In this document: positions 43,175 to 52,178 of the stretch, piece after piece
How the letters are laid out: each line of letters opens with the position of its first letter
Numbering within the stretch: position 1 is the stretch's first letter
Assembly: GCA_009838975.1 (NCBI GenBank)
Contig: VXQO01000150.1
Location: 1 to 64,000 of the forward strand
Reading direction: 5' to 3'
From: Gemmatimonadota bacterium
Lineage (GTDB): Bacteria; Gemmatimonadota; Gemmatimonadetes; Longimicrobiales; Gaopeijiaceae
DNA length: 64,000 bases
Translations under genes and position numbers: made by a program
The notes under the pieces: generated by a model
Told to the model about the DNA's origin: nothing
The model's input: the letters and a program-made list of their open reading frames with translations, nothing else
Database searches by the model: none

Positions 43175-45081
43175 GCGGTATGAGGCTTCGTTACGATGTC
43201 GTCGTGGTCGGCGGGGGTCACGCGGGCGCTGAAGCGGCGGCGGCGTCCGCTCGCATCGGAGCCAGGACGGTGCTGGTCACGCCGGACCTCACCAGGATCG
43301 GACAGATGAGCTGCAACCCGGCGATCGGGGGTGTGGCCAAGGGAACGGTGGCCCGCGAAGTGGATGCGCTGGGCGGGGTCATGGCTCGTGCCACCGACGC
43401 GGCGAGCATCCAGTTCCGAATGCTCAACCGTTCGAAGGGACCTGCGGTATGGGGCCCCCGCTCCCAGTGTGACCGGGCGCGCTACCCGATCGCGGTTCGC
43501 CGGATACTGGACGAGTTGGACAACCTCGACCTGTTTCAGGAAATGGTGACCGGGTTGCACTTCGACGGCCGGGCGAAGGGAGTTGAAACGCGCGGTGGCA
43601 TCGTGATCGAGGCCGACGCGGTCGTGGTGACAGCGGGGACTTTTCTCCGTGGGAAGATCCATGTCGGCGGAACGGCGGCGCTCGGTGCGGGCCGCGCGGG
43701 CGAAGGCCCGTCGGTTGCCCTCGCCGAGGCTCTGGAGGCGCAGGGACTGAGAATCGCTCGCTTCAAGACGGGTACGCCGCCGCGGATCGACGGCAGATCG
43801 GTCGACTATGGGCAGTGTGAACGCCAGGAAGGAGACAGCGAACCGTTCCGCTTCTCCTACTACTCGAAGGAGCCGTTCCTGGAGCAGCGGCCATGCTGGA
43901 TCACGTGGGCGGGAGAGGCGTTGAAGACCATCGTTTCCTCGAATCTGACCCGCAGCGCCCTCTACGGTGGCGAGATTTCGGGGCAGGGTCCGCGCTACTG
44001 TCCGTCGATCGAGGACAAGGTGAAGAGATTCCCCGATGCGCCCCGGCACCAGGTCTTTCTTGAGCCCGAGGGGCTGGAAACCACCGAGCTGTACGTAAAC
44101 GGGCTGTCGACGTCACTGCCTCCCGATGTGCAGATCGATTTTGTCAGGTCGATCCCGGGGCTCGAAGACGCGAGGATGACCAAGCCTGGGTATGCAATCG
44201 AGTACGACTATTTTCCTCCCGATCAGCTTCGACACACTCTGGAGCTGCGTGAGGTCCCCGGTCTCTACTTCGCTGGCCAGATCAACGGCACGACCGGATA
44301 TGAGGAGGCGGCGGGGCAGGGTCTGGTCGCGGGCGCGAATGCGGCGCTGGCCGTACGGGGCAGAGACCCGTTCGTCCTGGAGAGAGACCAGGGGTACATG
44401 GGCGTGCTCATCGACGATCTCGTCACAAAGGGCGTGGACGAGCCCTATCGCCTGTTCACATCCCGCGCGGAATTCCGCCTGCTGCTGAGACAGGACAACG
44501 GACCGGCAAGACTGGGCAAGCTGGCACGTTCTGTGGGGCTGCTGACGTCGGAGCAACGGGTGGCCCTCGGAGAGCGTCTCGCTCAGGAGGCGCGCACGAT
44601 GGTCTGGTTTCGGGAACACACGCTTGCGCCGGCGGACGCCAACAAGGTGCTGGAGGAAGTGAACAGCGCCCCCGTTCAGAGACCGGTGCGGGCCGGCAAC
44701 CTCCTCAAACGGCCGGGAGTCACTGCCGGTGCGCTACTGCGCGTGGCCGGGGACGAGGCCCCGGAGGTGGATCTCGACATCCTGGCGACCGTTGAGATCG
44801 ACGTGAAGTATGAAGGGTATGTCCGGCGGGAGCTTGATCGTGCGGCAAGGCTCAGGGCACAGGCGGGCTTCGTGATTCCGGAAGACACGCCCTTCGGCGA
44901 GCTGACCACGCTCTCGTTCGAGGCCCGTCAGAAGCTCGCCAGGATACGGCCGGCCAACGTGGCCCAGGCGAGCAGAATCCCGGGCGTATCTCCTGCAGAT
45001 CTGCAAAACCTTGTGATGGAACTCCGGAGGCGGACGGGCGAGACTGTTTCACGTGAAACACGGGCTGCATCACCGTGTTAG
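43171..45081 (+). CDS. mnmG: tRNA uridine-5-carboxymethylaminomethyl modification enzyme MnmG
   Basis: 636-aa FAD enzyme, partner of MnmE. The FAD loop VVVVGGGHAGAEAAAASARI, MSCNPAIGGVAKGTVAREVD and the GPRSQCDRARYP segment are family signatures. INGTTGYEEAAGQGLVAGAN and LLRQDNGPARLG follow as expected. GTG 43171 overlaps mnmE; ATG 43180 is an alternative. Near the 3' end, codons of TVSRET read through a perfect parS site. rsmG, which commonly follows, is absent; parA comes next. Confidence 0.97.
   Translation: MSGMRLRYDVVVVGGGHAGAEAAAASARIGARTVLVTPDLTRIGQMSCNPAIGGVAKGTVAREVDALGGVMARATDAASIQFRMLNRSKGPAVWGPRSQCDRARYPIAVRRILDELDNLDLFQEMVTGLHFDGRAKGVETRGGIVIEADAVVVTAGTFLRGKIHVGGTAALGAGRAGEGPSVALAEALEAQGLRIARFKTGTPPRIDGRSVDYGQCERQEGDSEPFRFSYYSKEPFLEQRPCWITWAGEALKTIVSSNLTRSALYGGEISGQGPRYCPSIEDKVKRFPDAPRHQVFLEPEGLETTELYVNGLSTSLPPDVQIDFVRSIPGLEDARMTKPGYAIEYDYFPPDQLRHTLELREVPGLYFAGQINGTTGYEEAAGQGLVAGANAALAVRGRDPFVLERDQGYMGVLIDDLVTKGVDEPYRLFTSRAEFRLLLRQDNGPARLGKLARSVGLLTSEQRVALGERLAQEARTMVWFREHTLAPADANKVLEEVNSAPVQRPVRAGNLLKRPGVTAGALLRVAGDEAPEVDLDILATVEIDVKYEGYVRRELDRAARLRAQAGFVIPEDTPFGELTTLSFEARQKLARIRPANVAQASRIPGVSPADLQNLVMELRRRTGETVSRETRAASPC
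45045..45060. other. parS: parS centromere site
   Basis: TGTTTCACGTGAAACA, a perfect match to the 16-bp consensus bound by ParB, lying inside the last codons of mnmG. It is 114 bp upstream of parA and about 7.3 kb from oriC. It is the only full match I find in the window. ParB would load here and spread, with SMC and ParA acting on the complex. Confidence 0.95.
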
Positions 45082-45173
45082 GTTTCTGAAACGCGGGGAA
45101 TCATCCGAGAACTTCCGAAAAACCCGCAACTTGCCCCAACACGCTGGCCGGCGTAGAAACGGATTCGCTTCGC

Positions 45174-45974
45174 TTGACCCGGGTCATCGCAGTCGCAAAC
45201 CAGAAAGGCGGAGTTGGCAAGACCACAACCGCGGTCAATCTGGGTTCGGCCCTCGCCAAGCGGGGTGCGAGGGTACTGCTCGTCGACATGGATCCGCAGG
45301 GAAACGCGTCCAGCGGGCTGGGTCTGGTCGACAGGGACAACATCAACACGATCTACGATGTGCTCGTCCGCGGTCTCCCGGCATACAGGGCCATCCAGAA
45401 GACCGCGTGCCACCCGACACTGTCGCTCCTGCCCGCAAACCGGGACCTCGTCGGGGCCGAAGTCGAACTGGTGGGTGTGCGCGACCGGGAGACCATTCTC
45501 AGGGAAGCGCTCGCTCCGATCGCAGGGGACAGTGATTTCGTACTGATCGACTGTCCGCCTTCTCTCGGTCTTCTGACCCTGAACACCCTGGCAGCCGCAG
45601 GATCGGTGCTCATCCCCATCCAGTGCGAGTACTATGCACTCGAGGGTCTGTCCCAGCTGCTCAACACGGTCCGGCTTGTACAGCGGGCGTTGAACCGCAC
45701 TCTGTCCATCGAGGGAGTGCTGTTGACGATGTACGATCAGCGCTTGAGCCTCTCGCGGCAGGTCGCGACCGACGCCAAGCGTTTCTTCGGATCGAGGGTC
45801 TTCGAAACGGTCATACCGAGGAATGTGAGCATTGCCGAGGCGCCGAGCTTCGGCCTGCCGGTCGGCGACTACAGTCCGGCTTCCGCCGGCGCCCGCCGTT
45901 ATGCTGCTCTGGCACGGGAGATCGCGAGCAACGGCGGGAGACCCCCGGCGCACAATGGAGTTGGCAAACCATGA
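45174..45974 (+). CDS. parA: Chromosome-partitioning ATPase ParA (Soj)
   Basis: 266-aa deviant-Walker ATPase that moves ParB-parS complexes. Walker A is ANQKGGVGKTTTAVNLGSAL, with the signature lysine; LLVDMDPQGNASSGLG and FVLIDCPPSLGLLTLN follow. TTG 45174 is the start that gives the family N-terminus (TRVIAVANQKGG). No second frame competes in the 92-bp spacer after mnmG. Its stop overlaps the parB ATG. Confidence 0.96.
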   Translation: MTRVIAVANQKGGVGKTTTAVNLGSALAKRGARVLLVDMDPQGNASSGLGLVDRDNINTIYDVLVRGLPAYRAIQKTACHPTLSLLPANRDLVGAEVELVGVRDRETILREALAPIAGDSDFVLIDCPPSLGLLTLNTLAAAGSVLIPIQCEYYALEGLSQLLNTVRLVQRALNRTLSIEGVLLTMYDQRLSLSRQVATDAKRFFGSRVFETVIPRNVSIAEAPSFGLPVGDYSPASAGARRYAALAREIASNGGRPPAHNGVGKP

Positions 45975-46882
45975 GCAAGAACGACCGATTGGGCAGAGGC
46001 CTCGGAGCGCTCCTCGGAGACTACATGGAGACCGGCCATTCGACGCGGGACGACACCGCATCGCCCGGCGGACTCCCGGTTCGCGCCATAGCCCCGAACC
46101 CCTTTCAGCCCAGGCGCTCGTTCGATCCCGACGACCTGGCCGAACTGGCATCCTCGATCGAGGTCAACGGGCTGTTACAGCCCATTCTGGTCCGACGCTC
46201 GGCCTCCGGACGAACCTACGACCTGGTCGCGGGGGAACGCCGCCTGAGGGCGGTCAAACAGCTCGGCTGGGCCGAAATCCCCGCCCTGGTGCGCGAGGTG
46301 GACGATCGCACGCTCCTCGTACTGGCCCTGGTAGAGAATCTCCAGCGGGAGGAGCTGGGGCCGCTGGAGGAGGCCGATGGGTATCAAACACTTCGGGAAA
46401 CGTTCGGTTACACGCAGAGGGAGATTGCTGGCGCCGTCGGCAAGAGCCGCTCGGCGGTCGCGAACATGCTGCGCCTTAGAAAACTGCCGCCGTCCGTCCG
46501 GCGCATGCTCGTGGAGGGCGATCTCACCATGGGGCACGGAAGGGCACTGCTGGCCGTCGAAGACCCCTTGAAAGCCGCGGACCTGGCGCGTGACGCAGTA
46601 GCGGGCGGGTGGTCCGTGCGGGAAACCGAACGCAAGGTACGGGAATTGTCGAAGGGATCGGAGGAATCGCCGGAGCCGTCCACCAGCGCGGTCGCGAAAG
46701 AACCGGATCCCGCCATATGCGCGCTCGAGGAAGCCCTTGCCGGCCACTTCGACACGCGGGTTGCGATTCAGTGGAAGGGCCAGGGTCGCGGCACGATCCG
46801 CGTCACGTTTCAATCCGCACGCGATCTCGAGCGCGTCTTCGCGGCGATGACCGGCCGGGAAGCCGCGGCGATCCTCGCGTGA
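45971..46882 (+). CDS. parB: Chromosome-partitioning protein ParB (Spo0J)
   Basis: 303-aa CTP-dependent clamp that binds parS. N-terminal RLGRGLGALLGDY (ParA-interacting) is followed by the ParB/Srx CTPase fold with PNPFQPRRSFD and the GERRLRAVKQLGW motif. Then come ENLQREELGPLEEADGY and an HTH (TQREIAGAVGKSRSAVANML) for parS, and a C-terminal dimer domain. ATG 45971 overlaps the parA stop. Confidence 0.97.
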   Translation: MSKNDRLGRGLGALLGDYMETGHSTRDDTASPGGLPVRAIAPNPFQPRRSFDPDDLAELASSIEVNGLLQPILVRRSASGRTYDLVAGERRLRAVKQLGWAEIPALVREVDDRTLLVLALVENLQREELGPLEEADGYQTLRETFGYTQREIAGAVGKSRSAVANMLRLRKLPPSVRRMLVEGDLTMGHGRALLAVEDPLKAADLARDAVAGGWSVRETERKVRELSKGSEESPEPSTSAVAKEPDPAICALEEALAGHFDTRVAIQWKGQGRGTIRVTFQSARDLERVFAAMTGREAAAILA

Positions 46883-46901
46883 AGGGATAGGCGTCGGAAC
46901 C

Positions 46902-47672
46902 TTGGAAAAGGACGACCGGAAACTGTCGATCATCGTGCTCCCGGACTGGGGGCCGGCGCCAAGGACCATCGAGATTACCTGGCGGCGGGCAAGGATCCTG
47001 GGGGCGCTGGGGGCGTTCGTCGCGGCGGGATTGCTGGTAGTGGCCGCGACCTGGATCTCCATGGCCCGGCGAGCCGCGACCGCCGACGAACTCAGGATCG
47101 AGAGAGACGCACTCCTGGCGCGAAGGGACAGCATGGCCATTCTGGCCGAGCGCCTCGCCGGGCTGGAGACAAGAGAGACGCAACTGCGGGTGTTGTCTGG
47201 CCTGGAAGGGAGTCGTGATTCGGCGCTTTGGCTGTCCGGCGCTCCCCGTGCGGTAGCCTCGGCTTCGAATCCTGCGGCCGACGATGCCGCCACGGCTCCA
47301 ACGATGTGGCCGCTGACCGAGCGAGGCTTCTTGACCCAGTCTCTGCTTGCCGGAGAGGATGGGGATCATCCCGGGATCGACATCGCGGTCCCGCGCGGCT
47401 CGTACATCAGAGCGGCAGGCGGCGGCGAGGTGATCGAGGCAGCCGAAGATCCGGTCTATGGGCGCTTCGTGCTGATTGATCACGGGAACGGTGTTTGGAC
47501 CCGGTACGGGCACGCGATATATTTGACGGTTGAGCGAGGCCAGAGTGTAAAACGCGGCGAAGTCATCGCGTTGTCGGGCTCAACCGGAAGGTCCACGGCC
47601 CCCCATCTTCATTTCGAAATCATAAGGAACGGGCGCGCGGTAGATCCCCTGTCGATGGTGACGCCTCCCTGA
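46902..47672 (+). CDS. Membrane-anchored M23 family metallopeptidase
   Basis: 256-aa protein. One membrane span is at about 32-52 (LGALGAFVAAGLLVVAATWI), a coiled-coil at about 58-105, then a LytM/M23 domain with HPGIDIAV and TAPHLHFEI zinc motifs. These motifs are intact, so it may cleave peptidoglycan cross-bridges or act in cell-wall remodelling. TTG 46902 is used. A downstream bactofilin gene suggests cooperation in cell shape, as seen for other bactofilin-M23 neighbours. Confidence 0.9.
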   Translation: MEKDDRKLSIIVLPDWGPAPRTIEITWRRARILGALGAFVAAGLLVVAATWISMARRAATADELRIERDALLARRDSMAILAERLAGLETRETQLRVLSGLEGSRDSALWLSGAPRAVASASNPAADDAATAPTMWPLTERGFLTQSLLAGEDGDHPGIDIAVPRGSYIRAAGGGEVIEAAEDPVYGRFVLIDHGNGVWTRYGHAIYLTVERGQSVKRGEVIALSGSTGRSTAPHLHFEIIRNGRAVDPLSMVTPP

Positions 47673-47715
47673 CCTCGCCGGCCCTGAAGTCCGACAGATT
47701 CCAGATGACCTGACA

Positions 47716-48186
47716 ATGAGGACGAGAAAAATGGCGAAGGGTCGTGTGGTGCCGGTTCCGCCCGAGACGGTCATGTCGATCATCGGCCCGGGCATGCGCG
47801 TGAAGGGCGACTGCGAGACGAGCGATACCATCCGCATCGAGGGTGTCGTCGAGGGATCCGTCACCGCGAAGAAGGCGGTGGTGATCGGCCAGGAAGGCCG
47901 CGTGACGGGTGACATCACCACGGCCGACGCGAAAATCGCGGGCTCGGTGAAGGGAACCTTGAATGTCCGGTCCCGGCTCGAGCTGAGCGAAACGTGCGTG
48001 ATCGACGGTGAGATACGAGCGGCACGCGTTCAGCTCGACGACGGCGGGAAGGTCAGCGGCGCGTTGCACGTCGGTCCGCAAGGCGCGGCGCCGAAGGATG
48101 GCGCGGACCCGACCGGACAGGGGACGAGGACGAACGCCCCGCCACCGCAGCCGGCCGCCGCCGGCAGGCGACTCGGCCGCAAATAG
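47716..48186 (+). CDS. Bactofilin family cytoskeletal protein
   Basis: 156-aa bactofilin. The beta-helix core is made of short repeating turns (SIIGPGMRVKGDCETSDTIR, IEGVVEGSVTAKKAVVIGQE, GRVTGDITTADAKIAGSVKG) with a Pro/Ala-rich C-terminal tail. Bactofilins polymerise without nucleotide on the membrane and help position cell-wall enzymes; some also organise ParABS. Both the M23 gene and parAB are directly upstream. ATG 47716 or ATG 47731 may start it. Confidence 0.93.
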   Translation: MRTRKMAKGRVVPVPPETVMSIIGPGMRVKGDCETSDTIRIEGVVEGSVTAKKAVVIGQEGRVTGDITTADAKIAGSVKGTLNVRSRLELSETCVIDGEIRAARVQLDDGGKVSGALHVGPQGAAPKDGADPTGQGTRTNAPPPQPAAAGRRLGRK

Positions 48187-48203
48187 GGCAAAGCAGCCCG
48201 CCA

Positions 48204-48971
48204 ATGCGCGGCGTACCGCTCCGAGAGATCGTCGCCTTCCTGGACAGCTACCTCGAAGTCGCGTCGGTCGTCGACTATCCGAACGCACTCAATGGCCTGC
48301 AGGTCGAAGCGGATGGTCCCGTGGAGCGGTTCGCGGTCTCGGTGGACTCGAGCGAGGCGGTCATCCATGCCGCGCGGGACTGGGCGGACCTGCTGATCGT
48401 CCACCACGGCCTCTTCTGGCCGGGCCTTCAACCCCTGACGGGGCCATACTTCCGGCGCGTGAGGGCACTGATCGAGAGCGGTACCGCCCTCTACAGCGCT
48501 CATCTTCCCCTGGATTCCCACCCGGAGGTCGGAAACTCGGCGGTCCTGGCACGCGCGGTGGGTGTGACCTCCCTCGAGCCCTTCGGAGAGTACGGGGGGG
48601 CACCGGTCGGCTGGCACGGAGTGCTGGCCGGGTCGGGCGCCAGCCTCAGCGACTTTGCGGCCACCCTGTCGGCAGTCCTCGGCAACGAGGTCAGGACCTT
48701 GCCCGGGGGATCCGATTCGGTATCCAGGGTGGGTATCGTGACCGGTGCCGGAGCATCGGCCCTCGGCGAAGCAGCCGCGCTTGGACTCGACGTCCTGGTC
48801 ACCGGGGAAGCCCAGCATCATCACGCCATCGAAGCTGCCGAAACGGGGGTTGCGATATTGCTCGGAGGCCACTACGCCACGGAAACCTGGGGCGTGAAAC
48901 AGGTGTGCGAACTGCTGACTCGGCATTTCGGAATCGAGGGCCGTTTCGTAGACTCGCCCACAGGGCTCTGA
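48204..48971 (+). CDS. Nif3-like dinuclear metal centre protein
   Basis: 255-aa Nif3/YqfO/YbgI family protein, sometimes labelled GTP cyclohydrolase I type 2 homologue. Metal ligand motifs: LLIVHHGLFW near residue 70, LYSAHLPLDSHPEVGNS, and the C-terminal LLGGHYATETWGVKQV. NALNGLQVE near the N-terminus is typical. It forms toroidal hexamers with a bound metal pair; the cellular role is unresolved in the family. It is 17 bp after the bactofilin gene. Confidence 0.92.
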   Translation: MRGVPLREIVAFLDSYLEVASVVDYPNALNGLQVEADGPVERFAVSVDSSEAVIHAARDWADLLIVHHGLFWPGLQPLTGPYFRRVRALIESGTALYSAHLPLDSHPEVGNSAVLARAVGVTSLEPFGEYGGAPVGWHGVLAGSGASLSDFAATLSAVLGNEVRTLPGGSDSVSRVGIVTGAGASALGEAAALGLDVLVTGEAQHHHAIEAAETGVAILLGGHYATETWGVKQVCELLTRHFGIEGRFVDSPTGL

Positions 48972-49005
48972 GCAGGCCTCCGCCTACCATCCACTGGAGA
49001 AACCG

Positions 49006-51348
49006 ATGAGCAGTCCCCGGGGAACACGACGTTTGTTTTCGGCTATCGCGGCGGCCGCCGCCAGCGCGGCGCTCCAGGCCGGCCTCACCACCGAGGGCGT
49101 GCGCGGGCAGGTCCCGACGCCCACCGACCAATTCGGCTTCCCGATGGGCGCCGAACGGCGGCTCGCCAACTGGGACGACCTCACCGCCTACTACGAGGTC
49201 CTCGCGCACACCAGCGACCGCGTGGCCGTGGATACCCTCGGGCCCACGACCCGGGGCCGCCCGTTCGTGATGCTCACCATCACCAGCCCGGCCAATCATG
49301 CGCGCCTGACCGAGCTGCACGGCATCCAGCGCCGGCTTTCCGACCCGCGCACCATCGCCGGCGACGACGACCTCGAACGCCTGCTGGCCGAGGGCCGCAC
49401 GATCGTCATGATCACCCACGCCATCCACTCGACCGAGGTCGGCAGCGCCCAGTCGGCCGCCAGGCTCGCGCACCACCTCGCTTCCTCGCAGGACGAGCGG
49501 GTCCGCGATATTCTCGACAACGTGATCCTGCTGCAGATCCCGTCACTCAACCCCGACGGCACGCAGTGGGTCAACGACTTCTACAACGAACACGTCGACA
49601 CCGATTTCGAGGGCCGCGCACCGCCGTGGCTGTACCATTTCTACACCGGTCACGACAACAACCGCGACTGGTACACCTTCTACCAGAACGAGACGCAGCA
49701 CACCGTCCGCGCCCAGAACGAATGGCACCCCCAGATCGTGCACGACATCCACCAGATGGGCGGCTCGGGCGCGCGCATCTTCTTTCCCCCCTATATCGAT
49801 CCGATCGAGCCCAACGTGGATCCCGGGCTCGTGACGGCCGTCAACCAGCTCGGGGCGTACATGGCCGCTGAACTGACTTCTCAGGGGAAGAAGGGCGTCG
49901 TCATCAACGCCATCTACGACGGCTTTCATCCAGGGCGCGCCTACATGCACTACCACGGGGGAGCCCGAATCCTCAGCGAGACCGCGTCCGCACAACTGGC
50001 CAGCAGCGTGAACGTGCCGCGCGAAGTGGTGCAGGGCGGCCGCGAGTACGACGCGGGCCAGGCGGCGTGGAACTTCCCCTGGCCCTGGCGAGGCGGCGAG
50101 TGGGGCCTGCCCGACATCGTCGAATACCAGTTCTCGGGGGCGATGGCGCTCCTGACGAACGCGGCAAGGAACCGGCGCTTCTGGCTCGAGAACTTCTACC
50201 GGGTGAACGAGCGCGCGGTGGCGGGGTGGGACAGCTGGCCCGCGGCGTGGGTGATTCCCGCCGGGCAGGAGAACGAAGTCGGCGTCCGCAGCGTCCTGCG
50301 CATCCTCACCATGGGCGACGTGGAGGTCCACCGCGCGGAAACCGCCTTCACCGCGGACGGCGCGACCTGGCCGGCCGGCTCCTGGGTCGTCCCCATGCGG
50401 CAGCCGAACGCCGCCTTTGCCCAGACGCTGCTTGTCGAGCAGGAATACCCCGATCTGCGCGAATTCCCGGGTGGCCCGCCGAAGCGCCCCTACGACGTCA
50501 CCGCGCACACCCTTCCGCTCCTGATGGGGATTGAGGCGCACGCTGTCGAGGCTGCACCCGAAGTGGCACTGGGTGACCCGATCCCCGTCCAGTCGGTCGA
50601 CTATGTGCTGCCCGAGGCCCTGAGCGGGAGCGCCGCCCCCCGCGTCGGCATGTACAAGGGCCACCAGGAGCCGATGATCGCCGGATGGACGCGCTGGATG
50701 CTCGACCGGCACGGAATGCGGTACGACTCGCTCCACGACGCGCGTATCCGGGCCGGATCGCTGGCCGACGACTACGATGTGCTGATCTTCCAGAGCCAGT
50801 CGGACCGATCGATCAGCGAGGGCCATCCCGCCGGCTTCCTCCCCGAAGAGTATACCGGGGGCCTCGGCGAGGACGGCCGCGCCGCGGTGCGCGATTTCGT
50901 CGAGTCGGGGGGCCGCCTGATCGTCATGGAGGAAGCGGCGGACTTCGCCGCCAGCGTGTTCGGCCTCGGGATCGGGAATGCGGTGGAGGGGCTGTCCAAC
51001 ACCGATTTCTACGTGCCGGGCTCGATCCTGCGCGTGGACCTGACGCCCGATCCCCTGTCGAGCGGCTACGATGGTTCCACCGCGGCGTGGTACTGGCGCA
51101 GCAGCCGCGCGTTCACGGTCGACGACGACCGCGTGGAGGTCCTGGGGACGTACGGGCAGGAAGACCCGGCCATTGCGGGCTGGATCCTGGGGCCGGAAAG
51201 GCTGGCCGGACAGCCTGCGCTGCTCCGCGCGCGCGTCGGAGACGGCGAGGTGATTCTCTTCGGGTTCCAGCCCAACTATCGTGGGCAGAGCATTGTGACC
51301 TGGCCGCTCATATTCAACGCGATAGCGGGCGGGAGGCTCATTGGATGA
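49006..51348 (+). CDS. Secreted M14 family zinc carboxypeptidase-like protein
   Basis: 780-aa exported peptidase. A signal peptide (about 1-35) precedes the M14 domain. The zinc motif is seen in THAIHSTEVGSAQSAARLAH (HxxE), with LLQIPSLNPDGTQW, the GHDNNRDWYTF arginine segment and IVHDIHQMGGSGARIFFPPY (zinc His). The C-terminal half (about 520-780) has a glutamine-amidotransferase-like appearance around DVLIFQSQSDRS and GGRLIVMEEAADF. Substrate unknown; such large M14 paralogues are frequent in this kind of genome. Its stop overlaps the zinc-ribbon gene. Confidence 0.9.
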   Translation: MSSPRGTRRLFSAIAAAAASAALQAGLTTEGVRGQVPTPTDQFGFPMGAERRLANWDDLTAYYEVLAHTSDRVAVDTLGPTTRGRPFVMLTITSPANHARLTELHGIQRRLSDPRTIAGDDDLERLLAEGRTIVMITHAIHSTEVGSAQSAARLAHHLASSQDERVRDILDNVILLQIPSLNPDGTQWVNDFYNEHVDTDFEGRAPPWLYHFYTGHDNNRDWYTFYQNETQHTVRAQNEWHPQIVHDIHQMGGSGARIFFPPYIDPIEPNVDPGLVTAVNQLGAYMAAELTSQGKKGVVINAIYDGFHPGRAYMHYHGGARILSETASAQLASSVNVPREVVQGGREYDAGQAAWNFPWPWRGGEWGLPDIVEYQFSGAMALLTNAARNRRFWLENFYRVNERAVAGWDSWPAAWVIPAGQENEVGVRSVLRILTMGDVEVHRAETAFTADGATWPAGSWVVPMRQPNAAFAQTLLVEQEYPDLREFPGGPPKRPYDVTAHTLPLLMGIEAHAVEAAPEVALGDPIPVQSVDYVLPEALSGSAAPRVGMYKGHQEPMIAGWTRWMLDRHGMRYDSLHDARIRAGSLADDYDVLIFQSQSDRSISEGHPAGFLPEEYTGGLGEDGRAAVRDFVESGGRLIVMEEAADFAASVFGLGIGNAVEGLSNTDFYVPGSILRVDLTPDPLSSGYDGSTAAWYWRSSRAFTVDDDRVEVLGTYGQEDPAIAGWILGPERLAGQPALLRARVGDGEVILFGFQPNYRGQSIVTWPLIFNAIAGGRLIG

Positions 51349-52166
51349 CCCAGGCCGTCCGTGTCCCATGTCCCCGGTGCCAGCATCGGGCGAACTCCGC
51401 CGCAGCCAACTTCTGCTCCCGCTGCGGCGGCGCCCTGCGCGGGCCGCCCTGTCCGTCGTGCGGTGCGCGGTCGGAAGCGGGAGACAGCTATTGCACCCAG
51501 TGCGGTGCCGCCCTGCAACCTGAGCGGGCGCGCTTCGGCGGGCCGGCCGCACGCGTTCCCTGGGCGGTCGCGGGAATGCTGGCGCTGGGCCTGGTGCTCG
51601 TGCTGGTGCTTCGAGGCGGCGGAGGGCGCGAGATCACGCTGTCGCCCCCGCCCGCCGGTGCGGGAAGCGGCCAGGGCTCGACCACCACGACGCTGGGACC
51701 GACGTCGGCGGTGGACCTTGCTTCGATGACACCGCGGGACGCGGCCACAAGGCTGTTCGACAGGGTCATGAGGGCCCTGGAGGCGGGCAATCAGGCGGAG
51801 GCGAATCAGTTCCTGCCCATGGCGATCGCGTCGTACGACCTGATCGCGGCTCTGTCACTGGACGACCGCTTTCACCTGTCGCTGCTATATGCGGCCGCCG
51901 GGAACGGCGAAGCGGCCCTGCTGACGGCCGAAGCCGGGCTGGCCGTCAGGCCTACGCACATTCTCCTGCTCGGGGCAGCCGCCCAGGCGGCGCTGGTGAT
52001 GGGCGACGCGGCGACGGCCCGCGCGCACTACCAGACGCTGGTGGACGTGTACGAAGAAGAAAGCCGTGCGGGTCTCGACGAGTATGCCGCCCAGCCGGAA
52101 GGCCATGCCAACCTCCTTCCGGCCCTCCAGGCCGAAGCCGCCACCTACCTCGCCGGCACCGGATAG
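51345..52166 (+). CDS. Zinc-ribbon membrane protein with TPR-like domain
   Basis: 273-aa protein. Two N-terminal zinc ribbons have CPRCQH/CSRCGG and CPSCGA/CTQCGA knuckles (about 9-55). A single membrane span lies at about 72-90 (WAVAGMLALGLVLVLVLRGG). After a Ser/Thr/Gly linker, helical pairs resembling TPR fill residues 135-265. The ribbons face the cytosol and the TPR part the periplasm if the anchor is type II-like. Function unknown. ATG 51345 overlaps the M14 stop. Confidence 0.82.
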   Translation: MTQAVRVPCPRCQHRANSAAANFCSRCGGALRGPPCPSCGARSEAGDSYCTQCGAALQPERARFGGPAARVPWAVAGMLALGLVLVLVLRGGGGREITLSPPPAGAGSGQGSTTTTLGPTSAVDLASMTPRDAATRLFDRVMRALEAGNQAEANQFLPMAIASYDLIAALSLDDRFHLSLLYAAAGNGEAALLTAEAGLAVRPTHILLLGAAAQAALVMGDAATARAHYQTLVDVYEEESRAGLDEYAAQPEGHANLLPALQAEAATYLAGTG

Positions 52167-52178
52167 GGCAAAGCCACC

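Noticed and set aside
45082-45092. GTTTCTGAAAC as a second parS
   Set aside because: The centre is three bases shorter than parS and lacks CACGTG; only the outer arms match.
48184-48200. AGGGCAAAGC shared with 52165-52175 as a repeated element
   Set aside because: Only ten bases match, both just before start codons; chance is sufficient.
49543-51552. 669-codon open frame on the minus strand
   Set aside because: It is antisense to the M14 peptidase and has shadow-type composition.
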